DNA from: Diadophis punctatus similis
Taxonomy: Eukaryota > Chordata > Lepidosauria > Squamata > Dipsadidae
Reading direction: 5' to 3'
DNA length: 64,000 bases
Assembly: GCA_023053685.1 (NCBI GenBank)
Contig: JALIGW010000026.1
Location: forward strand, 920,501-984,500
The notes under the pieces were generated by a model. That model was given only the letters and a program-made list of their open reading frames with translations, ran no database searches and had not been told where the DNA came from. The position numbers and the translations under genes were made by a program. Every line of letters starts with the position of its first letter. The first letter of the stretch is position 1. Positions 53,855-63,845 of this stretch are shown in pieces.

Positions 53855-53985
53855 CCCTCTCAAAAACAACCCTGTGAAGTGGGTTGGGCTCAGAGAAAGG
53901 GCCTGGCCCAAAGTCACCCAGCTGGCTTTCATGCCTAAGGCGGTACTAGAACTCCCAGTCTCCTGGCGATTGGCCCCCAGTGATT
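53855..53985 (-). mobile_element. tRNA-SINE fragment
   Basis: ACCCTGTGAAGTGGGTTGGG to GGTACTAGAACTCCCAG; lies between the two genes. Confidence 0.55.
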
Positions 53986-54627
53986 ATCATGAAATGTGTC
54001 TGCTGCCTAACTCTCAGTGATTCAACTCAACAACGCAACAAAGGAATTACAATAAAATAGATGCAATAAAAAATAAAGATAAAAGACGCAAGTGCGATGA
54101 AGTGAGGTTCCCCCTCTTGCTTGCCCAAGACCAGGGGGGGGGAGCCGGGGGTCTTCACGACTCTTGAGCAACAGCAGAGCGGGGGGTGGGAGGACGACCA
54201 TTCAGATTTTGGGGGGCAGCCTCATCTCAGAAGCCGCTTCTGGGGTCCCAACATTGCAGAATGGAAGAGGCGACGGGGCATCCGCGGTGAAAAAGCCACC
54301 TCCACCCGGCTGGGCAGTTGCCCGGCAGACTTCTAACTTGGTTAGTGGGCTATAACCCAGTTCCCGAGCTTGCAGGTAGAAGGCGCCAGGAAAAGGAATG
54401 GCAGCTTGTCAGGACAGCTCTTTGCCTGCAAGCCAGAGGGGCGATGCAATCGCTGAACGCTTTTCCCTTCTCCTCCTTCCTAGCCTATTCCCGCAGGTGC
54501 AGGATCCGCTTTTCGGATCATTGAACGCCACTTTGCACTGTCAAGCTACGTCTGCTGGGCTTCCATCTCTTTGTTGATGGTGTCTCGCCATCTGTTTTGG
54601 ATGCCTGTGAGGTCGCCGGCCATTGGC
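53986..54627. other. Intergenic spacer between NACC2 and UBAC1
   Basis: A LINE-like AT-rich tail (AATAAAATAGATGCAATAAA) then unique sequence. No gene seen. Confidence 0.5.
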
Positions 54628-54785
54628 TGCTGTGGCCTAGAGGTGGAGCTCTTGCCTCACAATCAGGAGGTGGTGAGTTCGATCCTAGGTAGAGGCAGGT
54701 GTAAGGGTCTCCTGGTTGGGCAGGGGGTTGGACTAGATGACCTGCAAGGTCCCTTCCAACTCTGTTGATCTGATCTGATCTGACC
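54628..54785 (+). mobile_element. tRNA-derived SINE with CR1-like 3' tail
   Basis: The tRNA-like head has A box TGGCCTAGAGGTGGAGC and B box GAGTTCGATCCTAGG. It is fused to the CR1 3' end GGGTTGGACTAGATGACC...CCCTTCCAACTCTG and a (TGATC)n tail. Confidence 0.7.
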
Positions 54786-55249
54786 TCTAGTTGGTAGGCA
54801 GTCTCGGCCACGGTGGAAGGTGCTGCTCTCAGGACGCGTCCATAGCAGCAGAGTCAGCCTTCTCTCGTCTTCTCAAGAATTGCTGCCACACCAAAATGTT
54901 GTCGAATGGTGTCATTTGTGATGTGGTCAAGATGTCCGATGTCCAACGGGCTGAACGCCTTTCCCTGCCTGGAGAATAAGAGAATCCATATGCAAGGGGA
55001 AGACTTGGGTGGGTGGGTGGGGGCTTTAAGGGGGGAGCAAAAGCTGAACCCCAAATTTTGGGAATCCGGCGACCACATGCCGCATAGACGCGCACCTTAC
55101 GAGGCTGCAATCCCCGCCGCGGGCGCTGGGGGCAGCAAAGAGGCGACCGTGTAAGCTAGGAACGGCGTGGCCGCCTCCCTCTCTCCCCCCCCCCCATTGC
55201 GAGCCTGCAGAGCGGAAGGGGCGGGGCTCCGCCGGCCTCTCCGGCCGGG

Positions 55250-55269
55250 ACTGCAACTCCCGTGGTGCC
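55250..55269 (+). promoter_or_regulatory. UBAC1: ZNF143/THAP11-type site in UBAC1 promoter
   Basis: ACTGCAACTCCCGTGGTGCC resembles the ACTACAAxTCCCAxxATGC consensus bound by ZNF143/THAP11 at CpG promoters. The match is by eye. Confidence 0.45.
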
Positions 55270-55356
55270 GCGCGGCGCGCCCATTTCCGGCGCGGGGGGG
55301 CAGTCGGTGGGGCCGGGCCGGGCCGGGCCGCGGGCCCTGAGGCGGCGGCGGCGGCG

Positions 55357-55494
55357 ATGTTCGTGCAGGAGGAGAAGATCTTCGCGGCGAAGGTGCTGCG
55401 GCTGCGCATCTGCGCGCTGGACGGCGCCGAGTGGCTGGAGGAGGTGGCCGAGGACACGGCCATCGAGCGCCTCAAGGAGCGCTGCCTCAAGCAC
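55357..55494 (+). CDS. UBAC1: UBAC1 exon 1
   Basis: 46 codons, ending in phase 0 at CAAGCAC|GTAAGA. The ATG follows a (GGC)n run in the 5' UTR and has G at -3. It is the first ATG in frame with the family's MFVQEEKIF start. Confidence 0.95.
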
Positions 55495-58400
55495 GTAAGA
55501 CCGCCCGCCCGCCCGCCCCCGGGGTGGACTACAGCGCCCCTCATCCGCAGCCCGCCCGCCCGCCCCACTGCGTGGCCCGTGGCGTCGGGCCGCCCTTCAG
55601 AAAGGGGCTGGCTACGGTGCCCATCATCCTCAGCCGGGACTGCTAAGTCGCCCCCCCCACACACACCTGGGGCTCCTGGAAAAAGGTGGTGGACTACAAA
55701 GTCCGTCTCACTTGGCCGGTCCTGAGCTGCCCAAGACCCCTTGGAGAGGGCGACCTCGGTGCCCATCATCCCCTGCCAATAGTGATGGACTCTTTTGTCC
55801 TTCATGCTGTGCCCCCGTCTTCCTCTGAGGCCATTCAGATTGGATTGACTGCAGTGCCCATCCTCCTCCTCCTCCATCGGCACTGCTGCCTTCACACACC
55901 TGAGACGTCTGTCAATGCGATGCACTACATAGCCCATCATATTTGACCAGCCTGAACCCCTGCACCTCATCATGCCCTTTAGAGGGCGTTGTCCACAGTG
56001 CCCATCATCCTCAGACAGCACTATGTGGAGCTCCTGACGGGGGTGGTGGATTACATAGCCCATCATAGCGAGCCACCTAACGCCCTTCCAATGGGATTGA
56101 CTGCAGTCCCCATGGTTCCCAGCCAGCACAGCTCATCTCCAGCTCTGCTGGCCCTCTGGAGGTCAGGGCCTTCAGCTCCTATCATCCCCAGCCAGGCAGC
56201 AGGCAGTGCTTCCAATCTGCAATGCCCATAATCCTCTACCGGCATGGCCAGACACCCTCATCCCTTCCAAATACAATGCCCATCATTCTTTGCCTGTACA
56301 ACCAACCAGTCCAGGTTCCAAATCCATGTGGAAGGCTAGACTACCATTCTCACCACTTCTAGGCCACCTCTCCTGGTTTGAAAAGACCCAGGACCCTCAC
56401 TGAGGACCATATACTTGGGCATTGGAGTCTTTTAAAGCTTAAACGGGTCGTTTAAAAACTAGGGCAGGGCTGGAAGGGTTTCAATGGGAAACCCTTGATG
56501 TGGGGTGGGGTTGGCTAATCATGAAAGCAACTTATCTCCCCAGTTGCTTTTTGTACCCAAGGGGATGTTTGCAGTAACCAGGTTTAAAAGGCTGTATCAG
56601 CAGAAACCACTTTTGGGGGGCTGGTGGGAGACTTCTGGGCGTATCCAGACAGCCGAATTCAGGTCAATTGAAAAACAAAGAAACTGCCCTGTTTAACAGG
56701 CATACAGACTTGTCCTGAGCCAACCCTGACTTTGTATTTCAAAGTTATTTTGAGAAATGAATTGAAGACTGGGAGTAGAATAACATTTCAAGACCGAAAT
56801 ATCCCAAAACAGATGCTTTCCATAAAGGATAAAAATGTGCATTTAGTTTTTTGTGTATTGCATATTCATATGAAAAAATACAGATGTTTTAAGAACAAAG
56901 TTCACACTGTTGTATAATATTTTGGATGATTTTACTAAAGAGATTTTTTTTTAAAGCCAAATTTCCTTTTGTGGCTCAAAACATAGAAACGCCACCCCCA
57001 AAATGGGCCAATATGAGTTTTACTGAACTTTTGGGGGACACCAAGTGAATCTTTAGTTTGATTTTTGGTCATCTGCCCACTTTATTTTGAGAAAAGAGGG
57101 GAAGCTCTTTGCATTTCCATTTTAATTTTGTTTTCTTTATCTTAAACGGGCACAGATTTCCAAATGATCAATATTTTAGCGAACGACTATTCCTCCTCTA
57201 GTTTTTAAAAAGCCAATCAGGATGTTGAAAGGGATCTTAACTCAGACGTTTATGCAGAGTGGCAAACCATATGTTCGGGATCAGTTGATAACATCTCATG
57301 TCGCCTGCAAAAGGTCATCGCGGGGGAATATAAAAATAAACCAGCCCTGACATTATCACAGAAGAAAGTCATGCAGAGCCCTGTACGAACCTCATAGATG
57401 TGTAGAAATTCCCATGATTTCACAGATCGGTCTGTACAAATAATCTTCAATTTACAACCAAAGTTGGCACCGGAATTTCCCTTGCTAAATAAGCTGGTGG
57501 TTAAGTTCTTCATACCCAATTTTAAAATGTTTTCGCCATGGTGGTTAAGCGAATCATCCAGTCGTTAAATGCAAAAGAATGCAAAGAAGACCCTCTGACA
57601 AGCAAAATCAATGGGGAAGCCAGATTCACTTAACAACCGTGTTACTAACTTAACAACTGCAGTGATTCACTTAACAGCTGTGGCAAGAAACGTCGTAAAA
57701 AGGGGCAAAACCTACTTAACAACTGTCTCGCTTAGCCACAAAAATTTTGGCCTCAATGATGGTCGTAGGTCAAGGACTACGTGTATGCTGTAATTTTCGT
57801 TCTTCTCCTCTTGAACCCTCCTTATCCTGTCTCTCCATCCAGTTTTTTTACATTCCCCCACAAGAGGCTCTTTTGCCCAGGATGCGTAGTGATGAGGAGG
57901 ACAAAGCTGTTTTAAAAGGTTCATTCTCTTTCCCTGCTCTTCCTCCACCCACCCCCCCAATCCCCTCCCTGCAGTGCGTGTCGGGCAGCCTCGAAGATCC
58001 GAAATGCGTGACGCACCACAAACTCATCCACGCTGGTTCGGAGAAGGTGCTGAACGACACCAAGACGGTCTCAGAGGAAAACATTCAGGATCAAGGTGAG
58101 GGAATGGCTGGGGGGGGCGGGGGTCCTGTCACACGGGGTTCAGAAAACCCCCCTCTGAAATGCAGAGAATGGGAGGCAAGGTTGAACGGGATCTTGAGAG
58201 CTGTCTCAAATATCGGCGGAAGGTCAGTTTCAGCTAATTCTTTACAATAGGTATTGACAGCAGGCTCGGTCCAGGGAATCCGAATATGTAAGAGTTGAAA
58301 GGGTACTTTGGAGATCATCCAGTCCAACCTGCTTTCCACTGCAGGAATCCACCACTATGGGATTCCCAGCAGATGGACATCCAAGCCTCTGCTTGAACCC

Positions 58401-61400
58401 TTGTGGCAAAGAGAGACTGCTCATGTGGCCACCTCTTACCCAGATAGGAGCTGTCCTTCTGCCTCAGAATGACCAGATTCTTCCCTTGGTATTTACTGGC
58501 TCCATCTTCCTTCTGTCCTTCCTCCTCTTTTTTCCTTTTCTTTCTTTCCTTCTTCCTTCCATACTTTCATCCTTCCTCCCATCTCCTCTCCTCTTTCCAT
58601 CCTTGACTTTTCTCTCTCCCTCACTCCATACCTACCTACCTTCCTTCCTTCTTTTTTTCTTCCTTCCTTTTTACTTTCATCCTTCCTCCCATCTCCTCTC
58701 CTCTCCTCTTTTCATCCTTGACTTTTTTTTCTCCCTCACTTCTTTCCTTCCTTCCTTCCCTCCTTTTTTTCTTCCTTCCTTTTTACTTTCATCCTTCCTC
58801 CCATCTCCTCTCCTCTCCTCTTTTCATCCTTGACTTTTTTTTCTCCCTCACTTCTTTCCTTCCTTCCTTCCTCCCTTCCTTGATCCTTTTGGCACTGGGC
58901 AAGACATTCTTTTCTCCCTTCCTCCAAACTTTTTTCGTCCTATCAAAGCAGGAAATTAAGCCAGCCATGACATCTCATTCCATTTATCTTCTTCTTGTCT
59001 CCTTAGATGTTTTGGTCCTGGTGAAGAAAAGGGCCCCACCAGCACCTCCCAAAATGGCCGAGGTGTCTGCCGAGGAAAAGGTGAGTCCCAAGGGCCGGGA
59101 TGTGGAAAGACTTTTAGCCTTCAAAGCTGCTCTTTAGCATCTGATCCCTCCTTTCATCCTTGGGTCACATCACCGACCTGGACTCTTTTACCATGTGAAG
59201 CCAAAGTGAACTTTTACCATAAAAGCCGGCTGGGTGACTTTGGGCCCATCACCAGGGGGCTGGGAGTTCTAGTCCCACCTTAGCTGTGAAAGCCGGCTGG
59301 GTGACTTTGGGCCAGTCCTTGTCACTCAGCCCAACCTACTTCACAGGGTTGTTGTTGTGGGAATAATAGGAGGAGGAAGGTAGATATGTTTGCCACCTTG
59401 AATTATTTCAAAAATAATAAAGGCAGGAGACAAATACATAAATAAATAAAAGTCAGGCCTCCCATCTTAAAAATAAACTTAGCTTTCCTTTGGGGTAAAT
59501 GGATAGCTGCCAACAACCACACAGTGGATGTTTGGAGGCGAGGGGCGACGTCGTCTGAACACGGTTTCCTTTCCCGTTTAGCGGAAGCAGGAACAGAAGG
59601 CGCCCGACAAGGAGGCGATCCTGAAAGCCACCATCAACCTCCCCTCCCACAGCGTGGATCGGAGTGTGGCCCACCACAACATGAGAGACGTGAGTCCTTG
59701 GCTTCCCCCGGGGGCTGCCCCTCGGCCCGCTTCTCTCCAGGCCCAACATCCGGGCATCCCATAATAGTCTCGGAGGGGGAACCGCAACGGGAGGAAGCAG
59801 TCCTGTCCTTTGTTCAACCGCCGTTGCTTTCATTCGGCTGCAGGTACAAAATGCATTTGAATATGGATAGCCCTCGACTTATGACTGGCTACTTAGCAAC
59901 AGTTCAAAGTTACGACAGACCACCCCCTCCCAAAAAAGCTACTTATGACCCCGTTGTGATGACATACACACACACACACCGTGACCATTTTTCAGCCACT
60001 TAGAAATACAACTAGTTACATAACACAATTTATGATGGTTCCCCCACCCCCAGCAAAAAAAATCCTTAGGAATGCAGTGAACTGTGGCAGGAAAGGGTGC
60101 AAAATAGGGTAAAACTCACTCAACGTCTCGCTTAGCGACAGAAATTTTGGGCTCAATTGCAGTTGTAAGTGGATGGCTATCCGTATTGTCAATTTGGACG
60201 CTTCCTTCCAAGAGCAATGACAGCCTCGGGCGGGATGATAATCCCTGGGAATCCCAATCTGGAATCATTCCAGGGAGCAGATCCACCCCAAAGCCCTTGG
60301 CGTTCGTCAAGGCAGTAATTTCATCTCAACTCTAATCGAGCTCTTAAAAGGGGGGGGAGGGGGGAATGGACCTTGAACATCACCGAACGTCTTCAAAGCA
60401 GGAGCTGTGAATGTCAAGGCAGCTGCAAAAGAGGCAACTTTTAGGAGTGTATATCCATGGAAGAAGAATAAAAGAGGCCCAAAGATTGTCTTAAAAGGCA
60501 AAACATCATTTTTGAGATTCTCAAAGGCCCGGGAAATTTAAAAAAACAATCAGCTAAATTGAAATGAATTCTTCTGCCCAAAGTCAGCGCTAAAGGTGAA
60601 ATGCCAAGAAAAGGAAAGAGGCGTTTTTGGGGAAGTTTCTTCCGAGACGTTAATTTTCTTCTTCCTTCTAGTTTCAGACGGAGCTTCGGAAAATCTTGGT
60701 CTCCCTCATCGAAGTGGCCCAGAAGCTGTTAGCGCTGAACCCGGATGCTGTCGAACTCTTCAAGAAGGCCAATGGTGCGGGGGAAAACATTTATTTCTTT
60801 CTATCCCGCCTTGATTATTCAACATGTTTCCAAAACACCTTCCTTCTCCTATTTTCTCCCACAACAACAACAACCCTGTGAGGTGGGGCTGGGCCGAGAG
60901 AGAGAGAGTCACTCAACCGGCTTCTGTCCCTAAGGCAGGACTAGAACGCACCGCCTCCTGATGATTGGCCCAAAGTCAGAAGAAAACTCAATTTTTCTTG
61001 CCACAGTTGGTTGCTAAGTGAAATGCTACAATTGTTCAGTTAGTAACACAGTTGTAAAGTGAATCTGGCTTCCCCATTGACTGCTTGTCAGAAGGTCGCA
61101 AAAGGGGATCACATGACCCCGGGACACCGCAATCGTCATAAATATGAGTCAGTTGCCAAGCTTCTCAAACATGACCACATGCTGCAGCAACAGTCGTAAG
61201 TGTGAAAAATGGTCATAGGTTCCTTTTTTCAGTGCTGTTTTAACTTTAAACGGTCACTGGATTAGCTGTTACAAGTCAAGGACTACCTTAATGGTCATTA
61301 AGTGAACGGTTTTAAGATGAGGATTACCTGAAAGGTGGCCGGGGAATTGGTTATAGGTCATAAGTCAAGGACTACTTATAATCTAGAGTAGTGGTTCCCA

Positions 61401-63435
61401 ACCTTTTTTTGGCCATGCCCCACCTAAGCATCTCTAAAATCCTGATGCTCCCCCCCCCGCCGTGACATATAATTCTTAATATTCAAAGTGAACTCCTACT
61501 CACGCAGAGGAAGCCTAAAAGGCCATTAAGTTGGTTTAAACAAGGTCCCAATTGCCCCCATTAAAAATCAAATTGCCCCCCTGTGGGGCACGGGCCCCAC
61601 GTTGGGAACCACGGATCTAGAGATTCCAGCCCGTCCTTCCTTACCAGCCCCTTTTTTTTTTCTCTAGCCATGTTGGATGAGGATGATGATGACCGAGTGG
61701 ACGAAATTGCTCTGCGCCAGCTGACCGAAATGGGCTTCCCCGAAAGCAGAGCCATCAAAGCCCTTCGACTCAGCCAGTAGGTAGCATCGTGTGTGTGTGA
61801 CGTCAACACATGGAACATAGGATAGGGTAGTGCTCCATTCCATGATGTCCCCCCTGTGTTTGTCTTCTGCAAACAAACACACACACCCCGTATTTCAAAC
61901 TGTTGGGAATCTCTCCTTTCCGCAGGGCCAGGGCTACTTTGAGGAATAAAATAGAAATTAGAATAGGAATAGAATTCTTTATTGGCCAAGTATGACTGGA
62001 CACACAAGGAATTAGCTTCCGGTGCATATTATTACTCATTATATCCTATTATATATTATCTATGATTCTGTGTTCTGCGTGTTGACGTGTGTCCTTCGTC
62101 CTGCAGCATGTCCGTGACTCAGGCCATGGAGTGGCTCATCGAGCACGCCGACGACCCCACGGTCGATGCCCCCATGCCAGGCCACGTCCCCGTGGAAAGC
62201 GCATCCGAAGAAGCAGGGTGTGCCGTCCCCCAGGCGGTCAACGGGGCCAGCTCAGCAGAGGAGCTCAAGGACGAGCTGACGGAAATATTCAAGAAGATAC
62301 GAAGGAAACGAGAGTTTCGTCCGGATCCGCGGGTACTCTCCCTGCTCCGGGTTTTCCCACTCGCCAGCCCTGTTTGCCCCCCACCCCCCAAGTATAATGG
62401 ACTCCCAGGACTGCTCTAGGATAGCCAGTCTTCTGTCTAGGTAGTCCTCGATTTATAACTGGTCACTTAGCAACCGTTCAAAGTTACAACAGAGTCCCCC
62501 CCTGGCCCCCCCAAAAGCTATTATCCAGTTTCAAAGTTCTGTCAACACACACATATACACTTCTGCAGTTGCATGGCCACATTTCAAGCATTTGACAACC
62601 GACCCACATTTATGGCTGTTTGCAGTGCCCCGTGGTCGGATGACTGCAATTTGCAGTCTTTTTTTGTTGGAAACTTCTTTACTTCCAATTTCTGGCTCAT
62701 AGGGAGCAATGAGTTCGCTTAATGACCATTGCAAAAAAGGTCGTAAAATCGGGGCCGGTCACTTGGTGCCCCCCTTTAAAACTCTTGGGGCCAGGCTCTA
62801 TTACAGTCATAACTCAAGGACTAGCTGTTGCTTTCAGGGCAGCTGGTAGGAGAGTCACCCCTTCCCTCTGAGCTGTTCTCTTTCAGCTCCATCCCCAAGG
62901 CATAAAAAATGTTTTTTTTTCAACTGTTGTCCTTTTTTTTTCTCGCCCCAGAGAAGGAATTAAAGATCCTCCCCATAACTCCCTACCCACGTGGCACATC
63001 TAATAGAGAAAGCCTCCAGCTTTTAAAATAATTATTTTTTTACTTCCACTGGAACCGGAGTGGTTTAAGGAGCCAAAGGCTGGGCGAGGGGATGCCAGCC
63101 ATTCAGTATCTCCTTCGGGTAGCCTGCTCACCTCTAATCCCCCTTTTTTTTCACCAACTGCTGGCCTGCTCTGAATTCCTCCCCCCCCTAAAGCAGCCAA
63201 GCCTGCTACTTTAGCAGCTGTTCACGACTTTCCTCCACCCAAAACTACCTACTGGCCTTGGGAGTCCTGGGAAAGGGGCGTAGGGACGCAGGATCCGGTT
63301 TGCTCCCCCCCCAACCCCCGTGTAAGCAGTTCCATGGTTCTCTTTCAGGCAGTGGCGGCCTTAATGGAGATGGGCTTTGACGAGAAAGAAGTGGTGGACG
63401 CCCTCAGGGTTAACAACAACCAGCAAAACGCCGCC
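55357..63435 (+). CDS. UBAC1: UBAC1 (KPC2), ubiquitin-ligase adaptor, 3' end outside window
   Basis: Eight coding exons: 55357-55494, 57975-58095, 59007-59080, 59582-59689, 60672-60774, 61668-61776, 62107-62332 and 63349-63435. They total 966 nt (322 codons) of an expected roughly 405 aa, and all junctions are in phase. The N-terminus [20 protein letters not shown] starts a ubiquitin-like region (about 10-98). The helix [20 protein letters not shown] covers about 149-168. UBA1 is at about 188-230 ([20 protein letters not shown]). A basic segment KKIRRKREF precedes UBA2 (from 294, [20 protein letters not shown]), which is cut by the window edge. In mammals UBAC1 is the non-catalytic partner of RNF123 in the KPC ligase, which targets p27Kip1 for degradation in the cytoplasm at G1. 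The missing part should hold the end of UBA2 and the STI1 region. Confidence 0.96.
55520..56365 (+). repeat. Degenerate minisatellite with repeated ZNF143-like core
   Basis: About 12-14 diverged units of about 50-80 bp in UBAC1 intron 1. Each has a core near GACTACAGTGCCCATCATCC followed by CAGCC, spaced by a CCCTT..AGGG-like segment. Cores begin near 55527, 55610, 55690, 55755, 55848, 55922, 55994, 56047, 56098, 56170, 56218, 56271 and 56338. Confidence 0.6.
57437..57783 (+). mobile_element. Tigger-like MITE, complete, TA-flanked
   Basis: In UBAC1 intron 1. Ends CAAATAATCTTCAATTTAC and GTCAAGGACTACGTG, with TA at both borders. It ends about 190 bp before exon 2. Confidence 0.7.
57975..58095 (+). 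CDS. UBAC1: UBAC1 exon 2
   Basis: The acceptor is CCCTCCCTGCAG and the donor CAAG|GTGAGG. Encodes [20 protein letters not shown] and the rest of the ubiquitin-like region up to ENIQDQ. Phase 0 to 1. Confidence 0.95.
58275..58500 (-). mobile_element. Diverged CR1 copy, UBAC1 intron 2
   Basis: GATCATCCAGTCCAACCTG and CCAAGCCTCTGCTTGAACCC look like an older CR1 subfamily than the others here. Confidence 0.55.
58565..58885. repeat. ~111-bp pyrimidine-rich tandem repeat, three units
   Basis: Units share TTTCATCCTTCCTCCCATC then TTTTCATCCTTGACTTT; starts near 58565, 58675 and 58787. In UBAC1 intron 2. Confidence 0.8.
59007..59080 (+). CDS. UBAC1: UBAC1 exon 3
   Basis: 74 nt, acceptor TGTCTCCTTAG, donor GAAAAG|GTGAGT. 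Encodes [20 protein letters not shown] and SAEEK. The proline-rich turn matches the known linker after the ubiquitin-like fold. Confidence 0.94.
59210..59455 (+). mobile_element. tRNA-SINE, UBAC1 intron 3
   Basis: Two GGCTGGGTGACTTTGGGCC units, CTTCACAGGGTTGTTGTTG, tail (AAATA)n. The 5' A box is missing. Ends about 125 bp before exon 4. Confidence 0.62.
59582..59689 (+). CDS. UBAC1: UBAC1 exon 4
   Basis: 36 codons, acceptor TTTCCCGTTTAG, donor AGAGAC|GTGAGT. Encodes [20 protein letters not shown] followed by a His/Ser-rich stretch. Confidence 0.94.
59863..60185 (+). mobile_element. Tigger-like MITE, divergent, UBAC1 intron 4
   Basis: Left end TGGATAGCCCTCGACTTATG; right end TGTAAGTGGATGGCTATCC is its inverted partner. 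Confidence 0.55.
60672..60774 (+). CDS. UBAC1: UBAC1 exon 5
   Basis: Acceptor CTTCCTTCTAG, donor AATG|GTGCGG (a weaker donor, but it restores Ala with the next exon). Encodes [20 protein letters not shown] and the helix to LFKKAN. Confidence 0.94.
60855..60985 (-). mobile_element. tRNA-SINE fragment, UBAC1 intron 5
   Basis: ACAACCCTGTGAGGTGGGGC to CAGGACTAGAACGCACC. Confidence 0.55.
60985..61378 (+). mobile_element. Tigger-like MITE, UBAC1 intron 5
   Basis: Holds CACAGTTGGTTGCTAAGTG, CATGACCCCGGGACACCGC and two GTCAAGGACTAC right-end copies (61268, 61362), suggesting a duplicated terminus. Confidence 0.55.
61389..61614 (+). mobile_element. hAT-type MITE in UBAC1 intron 6
   Basis: 226 bp, TAGTGGTTCCCAACC to GTTGGGAACCACGG, with perfect 8-bp duplication ATCTAGAG (61381-61388, 61615-61622). 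It ends about 50 bp upstream of exon 6, so it crowds the branch-point region. Confidence 0.85.
61668..61776 (+). CDS. UBAC1: UBAC1 exon 6: UBA1
   Basis: The acceptor follows T(9)CTCTAG. The donor must be AGCCA|GTAGGT at 61777. Using the GTAGCA four bases later would leave an in-frame TAG. Joining at 61776 gives LRLS-H-MSV, the family's pattern at this point. Acidic DEDDDD precedes the UBA helix 1. Confidence 0.92.
61950..62030 (-). mobile_element. Short LINE 3' end of the AATAG family, UBAC1 intron 6
   Basis: TTCTTTATTGGCCAAGTATG preceded by a short, broken AATAG run. Confidence 0.7.
62107..62332 (+). CDS. UBAC1: UBAC1 exon 7
   Basis: 226 nt, acceptor CTTCGTCCTGCAG, donor CCGCGG|GTACTC. Encodes [17 protein letters not shown] (end of UBA1), a variable Ala/Glu/Pro linker, and [20 protein letters not shown] before UBA2. 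Confidence 0.94.
62440..62825 (+). mobile_element. Tigger-like MITE, UBAC1 intron 7
   Basis: TAGGTAGTCCTCGATTTATAAC to CATAACTCAAGGACTAGC, with CATGGCCACATTTCAAGC inside. Confidence 0.55.
63349..63435 (+). CDS. UBAC1: UBAC1 exon 8: first part of UBA2
   Basis: 29 codons, acceptor TTCTCTTTCAG, donor GCCGCC|GTGAGT. Encodes [20 protein letters not shown] and VNNNQQNAA. The next exon (CEWLL in relatives) is beyond the window. Confidence 0.95.
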
Positions 63436-63494
63436 GTGAGTCTCTCCCACCTTAAGCAGGGCTGACCTACTTCTCCCACGCAGCTTATCCAGGG

Positions 63495-63845
63495 GCCTTA
63501 AGTCCATGGGGGGACAGGACAGCTTCTCCCAATGTTTGAGGGGCTGCCCCAGAGAAAAGGGGGTCGACCTATTCCCCAAAGCCCCTGAAGGCAGGACGAG
63601 AAGTAACTGGTGGAATCTAATCAAGGAGAGAAGCAACCTAGAATGAGGGAGGGATTTCCTGACAGTGAGAACAATGAACCAGTGGAACGGAAGTTGCCTC
63701 CAGAAGTTGTGGGTGCCCCATCACTGGAGGTTTTCAAGAAGAGATTAGACAGCCATTTGTTGGGGATGGTGTAAGGTCCCCTGCCTTGAGCAGGGGGCTG
63801 GACTAGAAGACCTCCAAAGCCCCTTCCCATCCCATGATTCTGTGT
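63495..63845 (+). mobile_element. CR1-type LINE 3' region, UBAC1 intron 8
   Basis: GAGGGGCTGCCCCAGAG to CAAGAAGAGATTAGACAGCC to GGACTAGAAGACCTCC. Confidence 0.75.

Larger units (their letters stand above)
55085..55520 (+). promoter_or_regulatory. UBAC1: UBAC1 CpG-island promoter
   Basis: Dense CpG sequence around the UBAC1 start, with a GGGGCGGGGC Sp1-type box at 55218-55227, no TATA box, and a (GGC)n leader just before the ATG. It is about 1.7 kb downstream of the probable NACC2 polyadenylation site. Confidence 0.8.

Noticed and set aside
55026..56129. 367-codon minus-strand frame over UBAC1 exon 1 and the minisatellite
   Set aside because: Antisense of the promoter and repeat array; repetitive MMGYVVHH-like words come from the tandem repeat.
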